DNA of 64,000 bases from Microbispora sp. H11081. Lineage in GTDB: Bacteria; Actinomycetota; Actinomycetes; Streptosporangiales; Streptosporangiaceae. Positions 61,355 to 64,000 of this stretch are shown piece after piece. The notes below the pieces were generated by a model. It worked only from the letters and a program-made list of their open reading frames with translations, was not told the DNA's origin and searched no databases. The stretch covers positions 124,001 through 188,000 of the forward strand of contig NZ_JABBWV010000002.1 in assembly GCF_012999535.1 (NCBI RefSeq). The letters run 5' to 3'. Each line of letters begins with the position of its first letter. Position 1 is the stretch's first letter. A program made the position numbers and the translations under genes.

Positions 61355-63715
61355 GTGACAGAAGTGGAGATGCCCGCGCGCCCCGATTCGCGGGCGGCAC
61401 GGGCGAGAACCGGGACGATAACTGGGACGACAACTGGGACGAGCGGACGCCGGGCGTCGGCGGGGAGAACGGCGAGATGGCTGCCCGCGGTCTTCGCCAC
61501 CGCCGCCGCCACGGCGGCGGTGCTCCGCTACGGAGTCTCCGTGGGCGACGTCGTCGTCTTCGCCACCTACATCGGCCTCGGGGTCTGCCTGCCCGGCGTG
61601 CTGTGGACGCGGGCCTGCCGTCCGGGCGGCCGCACGGTCGCGGAGGAGATCGCCCTCGGGCTGTGCGTGGGCTACGCCATCGAGGTGTTCGCCTACATCG
61701 GCGCGCGTGCGCTGGGGATGCCGCTGCTCGTCGTGGCCTGGCCGGCCGGCACGTACGCGCTCTTCCTCGCCGTGCCCGGCCTGCGCGGGCACTGGAAGGG
61801 CGGCGGGCGGGACCACCCGCCCCCGCTCTGGTACTCCTGGTCGCTCGCCCTCGCCTTCGGTTTCCTGGTGGCCTGGGGCGCCGCGTCCTACTTCAGGTTG
61901 AACGCGCTGACCTGGCCGGAGCTGGGAAGGTTCGTGAGCGACGTCCCCTTCCATCTCGCCCTGATCGGTGAGCTGAGGCACCACATGCCGCCCGCCGTCC
62001 CGATGGTCGCCGGAGAGCCGCTGCTCTACCACTGGTTCGTGTACGCGCACTTCGCGGCGGCGAGCTGGATCACCGGTGTGGAACCCGTGGTGCTGCTGAC
62101 CCGGCTGGCCGTGCTGCCCATGCTCGCGGCCCTCGTCGTCCTGATCGGCGCGACCGCGAGGCGCGTCAGCGGTTCCTGGACGGGGGCCTCGCTCGCCGTC
62201 GCCGGTTCCGTCTTCGTCGCCATCCCCAGCCTCTACCTCGGCGGCAACGGGGCCTTCACATGGGGAGGCATCCCCGACCTCGCCTGGGCCAGCCCCACGC
62301 AGACCTTCGGCAGCGTGCTGTTCGCGGCGGTCGTGCTGCTGCTGACCGGCCCGCGCGGGCGGGGCCGCGCCCGCGAATGGCTGCCGCCGGCACTGCTGGT
62401 CTGCGCGGTGACGGGGGCCAAGGCGACCTGTCTTCCGATGCTCGGAGCGGGGCTGCTCGCGATGGCGGCGGCGGAGGCGGCCCGGCGGGGCAGGCCGACC
62501 CGGCCGACCGTGGCGGCACTGGCGATCACCTCGGTGTGCTTCCTCTACGCGCAGGTCGTCCTGTTCGGCGGCGCGAGGCAGGCCGTCGTCGTCTCCCCTC
62601 TGTACTTCGTCCGGGCCGCCTGGGGGGAGCTCACCGGGCAGGGGGACGCGGCGCCGCCGCCGGGCTCGCTGGCCGCCCTGACCATGGTGTGCCTGCTGGG
62701 CTGGCTCGTCGCCTGGGCCGGGATAGCCGGGCTGCTGAGCCGTCCCCGAGCGCTGCTGCGGCCTCCGCTTGCCCTCATGCTGGGCATCGGCGCGGTGGGC
62801 CTCGGCACGGCGATGCTCCTCGGCCATCCCACGCGCAGCCAGCTCTTCTTCCTCTGGGGGGCCTACCCCTACCTGATGATCGCGACGGTCTGCGGGACGA
62901 TCGCCGTCGTGCGGCGCGCAGGTCTGTCCCGGCGGGCCCGGTGGGGCGCGTTCTGCGCGGGAGTGGCCGCCGCCTACGTGGTCCCGGTCCTGTGCGGAGT
63001 CCGGGTTCCGCTCGGTCCCGGCCGGTCCGACCTGCTCCTGATCCTGCCCTACGCCGTGCTGGTGGCCGTCGCGGCGGTGGCCGCGTTCGTCCTGGTCGTG
63101 GTGTGGGGGCGGCGCCGCGCGGCCGCCGTGCTGGTCCTCGCGTGCGCGGGCCTGGGCCTGCTGGCCGACGCCCACGCGTTCGTCCTCGGGCACCTGCCCG
63201 CGTCCGTGCTCGCGCGCCTGCCGGGAGGGGCGGGCTCCGGCGGACCGGCGCCCGCCACGCGGCCCGCCGTACGGTCGGAGGTCGTGCCTCCGGGCGCCAT
63301 GGCGGCGGCGCACTGGCTGCGGGACCACTCAGGCCCCGGCGACCTCGTCGCCACGAACGCGCACTGCCTGTGGGGGCAGGAGTCGCCCTGCGACAGCCGC
63401 CACTTCTGGGTCGCCGCGCTCTCGGAGCGACGGGTCCTGGTCGAGGGGTGGGCGTTCACCGCGAGAAGCCAGGAGCGCTGGCGCCCCGGCCTGTCGGTGA
63501 ACCACCTGCCCTTCTGGGACGAGCCCATGATGGCGGCCAACGACGCCGCGTTCACGGCTCCCTCCGCGGCGGCGATGCGGCTCCTGCGCGACCGCTACGG
63601 CGTGCGCTGGCTGTTCGCGGACGAACGGCTCACCGGAGCGGGCCCCGAGGCGATCGCGAGATTCGCGGACCTCGGGTTCCGCTCCGGCGGCTACGCCGTC
63701 TACCGCCTGTCGTGA
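61355..63715 (+). CDS. Large polytopic membrane protein, GT-C-like (paralog 2)
   Basis: About 786 residues, homologous along its length to the minus-strand gene at 54873: matching VPFHLALIGELRHHMPP, GEPLLYHWFVYAH, SLYLGGNGAFTWGG and a C-terminal HWLRDHSGPGDLVATN region. The N-terminus is longer and holds Thr/Gly repeats coded by a short 12-bp array (61413-61446). The start is uncertain: GTG 61355 or ATG 61370, neither with a strong ribosome site. It is probably a membrane glycosyltransferase acting on lipid-linked substrates. The last 16 bp overlap the convergent DUF4082 gene. Confidence 0.72.
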   Translation: MTEVEMPARPDSRAARARTGTITGTTTGTSGRRASAGRTARWLPAVFATAAATAAVLRYGVSVGDVVVFATYIGLGVCLPGVLWTRACRPGGRTVAEEIALGLCVGYAIEVFAYIGARALGMPLLVVAWPAGTYALFLAVPGLRGHWKGGGRDHPPPLWYSWSLALAFGFLVAWGAASYFRLNALTWPELGRFVSDVPFHLALIGELRHHMPPAVPMVAGEPLLYHWFVYAHFAAASWITGVEPVVLLTRLAVLPMLAALVVLIGATARRVSGSWTGASLAVAGSVFVAIPSLYLGGNGAFTWGGIPDLAWASPTQTFGSVLFAAVVLLLTGPRGRGRAREWLPPALLVCAVTGAKATCLPMLGAGLLAMAAAEAARRGRPTRPTVAALAITSVCFLYAQVVLFGGARQAVVVSPLYFVRAAWGELTGQGDAAPPPGSLAALTMVCLLGWLVAWAGIAGLLSRPRALLRPPLALMLGIGAVGLGTAMLLGHPTRSQLFFLWGAYPYLMIATVCGTIAVVRRAGLSRRARWGAFCAGVAAAYVVPVLCGVRVPLGPGRSDLLLILPYAVLVAVAAVAAFVLVVVWGRRRAAAVLVLACAGLGLLADAHAFVLGHLPASVLARLPGGAGSGGPAPATRPAVRSEVVPPGAMAAAHWLRDHSGPGDLVATNAHCLWGQESPCDSRHFWVAALSERRVLVEGWAFTARSQERWRPGLSVNHLPFWDEPMMAANDAAFTAPSAAAMRLLRDRYGVRWLFADERLTGAGPEAIARFADLGFRSGGYAVYRLS
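61413..61446 (+). repeat. Short 12-bp tandem array
   Basis: Nearly three units of GGGACGAYAACT, coding for Thr-Gly-Thr repeats in the cytoplasmic N-terminus of paralog 2; absent from paralog 1. Confidence 0.75.
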
Positions 63716-64000
63716 CGTCCGGGCTCCGCCGCGCGCGGGTGCGCGCGGCGGAGCGCCCCGCGGGCGGCGGCCTGCGCGGGCGCGGGGTCGAACAGCACGT
63801 CGACCCAGTAGTTGGTGGCCTGGTAGCTGCTCGTCGGGAAGGCGTTCACCGGGCTGTAGGCGTAGACCCCGTTGCCCCCGGCGGTGGTGGTGGCCGGTGC
63901 GGTGAGCGGCCCGCGGACGTAGTCGCTCTCGAAGTAGAACCGGTCCACCGAGTAGTTCCCCGACGTGGTGAAGTACGTGGCGACGTAGGTGGTGCCTGCG
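63700..64000 (-). CDS. Partial CDS, DUF4082-domain protein (C-terminus)
   Basis: The gene enters from beyond the window end; only its last 99 codons are present. TTYVATYFTTSGNYSVDRFYF, GGNGVYAYSPVNAFPTSSYQ and TNYWVDVLF are typical of DUF4082, an immunoglobulin-like repeat domain of secreted actinomycete proteins, often linked to carbohydrate-active or surface proteins. After the domain comes a basic, disordered 29-residue tail that overlaps the neighbouring gene. The rest of the protein and its start are not visible. Confidence 0.8.
   Translation of the reverse strand, partial: AGTTYVATYFTTSGNYSVDRFYFESDYVRGPLTAPATTTAGGNGVYAYSPVNAFPTSSYQATNYWVDVLFDPAPAQAAARGALRRAHPRAAEPGRHDRR
63723..63754. 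terminator. Perfect hairpin within the last codons of the DUF4082 gene
   Basis: GCTCCGCCGCGCGC/GCGCGCGGCGGAGC, 14-bp stem and 4-nt loop, 8 bp past the plus-strand gene and inside the minus-strand coding tail. It probably terminates the plus-strand transcript. Confidence 0.65.

Overview
The window is about 64 kb of very GC-rich, gene-dense DNA from an actinomycete. Mycothiol ligase MshC, an InhA-type FabI, F420-family and SCO1664/DUF3090/DUF3099-type proteins, a class E sortase, GTG/TTG starts and many apparently leaderless promoters all fit Actinobacteria. A Streptosporangiales-type filamentous genus is my best guess, from general resemblance only. I saw no rRNA, tRNA, insertion sequence, phage or CRISPR array.

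Layout. (1) 1-9.5 kb, mixed genes: a glycosyltransferase/DUF2064/probable methyltransferase operon, a polytopic membrane protein, a sugar epimerase, a secreted FN3-FN3-CBM2 protein, a CYP152-type P450, RtcB, an APH-fold kinase and a cupin. (2) 9.6-24.7 kb, an accessory block that looks like a small aromatic-metabolite cluster with no PKS or NRPS: a short LysR-type protein, an MFS exporter, an acyl-CoA-dehydrogenase-fold flavin monooxygenase, ABATE/CGNR and AraC regulators, a PPOX/F420 protein, an acyl-AMP ligase, a methyltransferase, a flavin reductase, an FAD/NAD(P) protein, a class II aldolase-fold protein, a class II DAHP synthase fused to an AroH-type chorismate mutase, and prephenate dehydrogenase. 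The last two would drive flux from central metabolism through chorismate and prephenate to 4-hydroxyphenylpyruvate; the aldolase-fold protein, ligase, monooxygenase/reductase pair and methyltransferase could then trim, activate and decorate an aromatic acid. (3) 24.8-39.3 kb, largely conserved housekeeping: moaA-mobA-DUF6457, a probable 6C-type small RNA, DUF3099, dodecin, the TldD/PmbA pair, fabG-fabI, aldo/keto reductase, uppP, histidine phosphatase, DUF3090, SCO1664 family, NRDE protein, mshC. (4) 39.4-43.2 kb, a cell-surface module: a 46-aa membrane microprotein, a class E sortase, and two tandemly duplicated LPFTG proteins whose mRNA leaders share two hairpins, one of them supported by compensatory base changes. 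(5) 43.2-64 kb, an exopolysaccharide locus: DUF4012, low-molecular-weight Tyr phosphatase, a BY-kinase with Wzz domain, a WecA/MraY-type initiating transferase, two epimerases, three glycosyltransferases, an AsnB-type amidotransferase, a flippase, a polymerase-like membrane protein, two paralogous large membrane proteins in opposite orientation, and the end of a DUF4082 protein.

Regulation visible in sequence: at least ten genes have a TANNNT -10 element 6-9 nt before the start codon (leaderless mRNAs). Convergent gene pairs are separated by strong GC hairpins. The accessory block carries its own regulators and several inverted and direct repeats.
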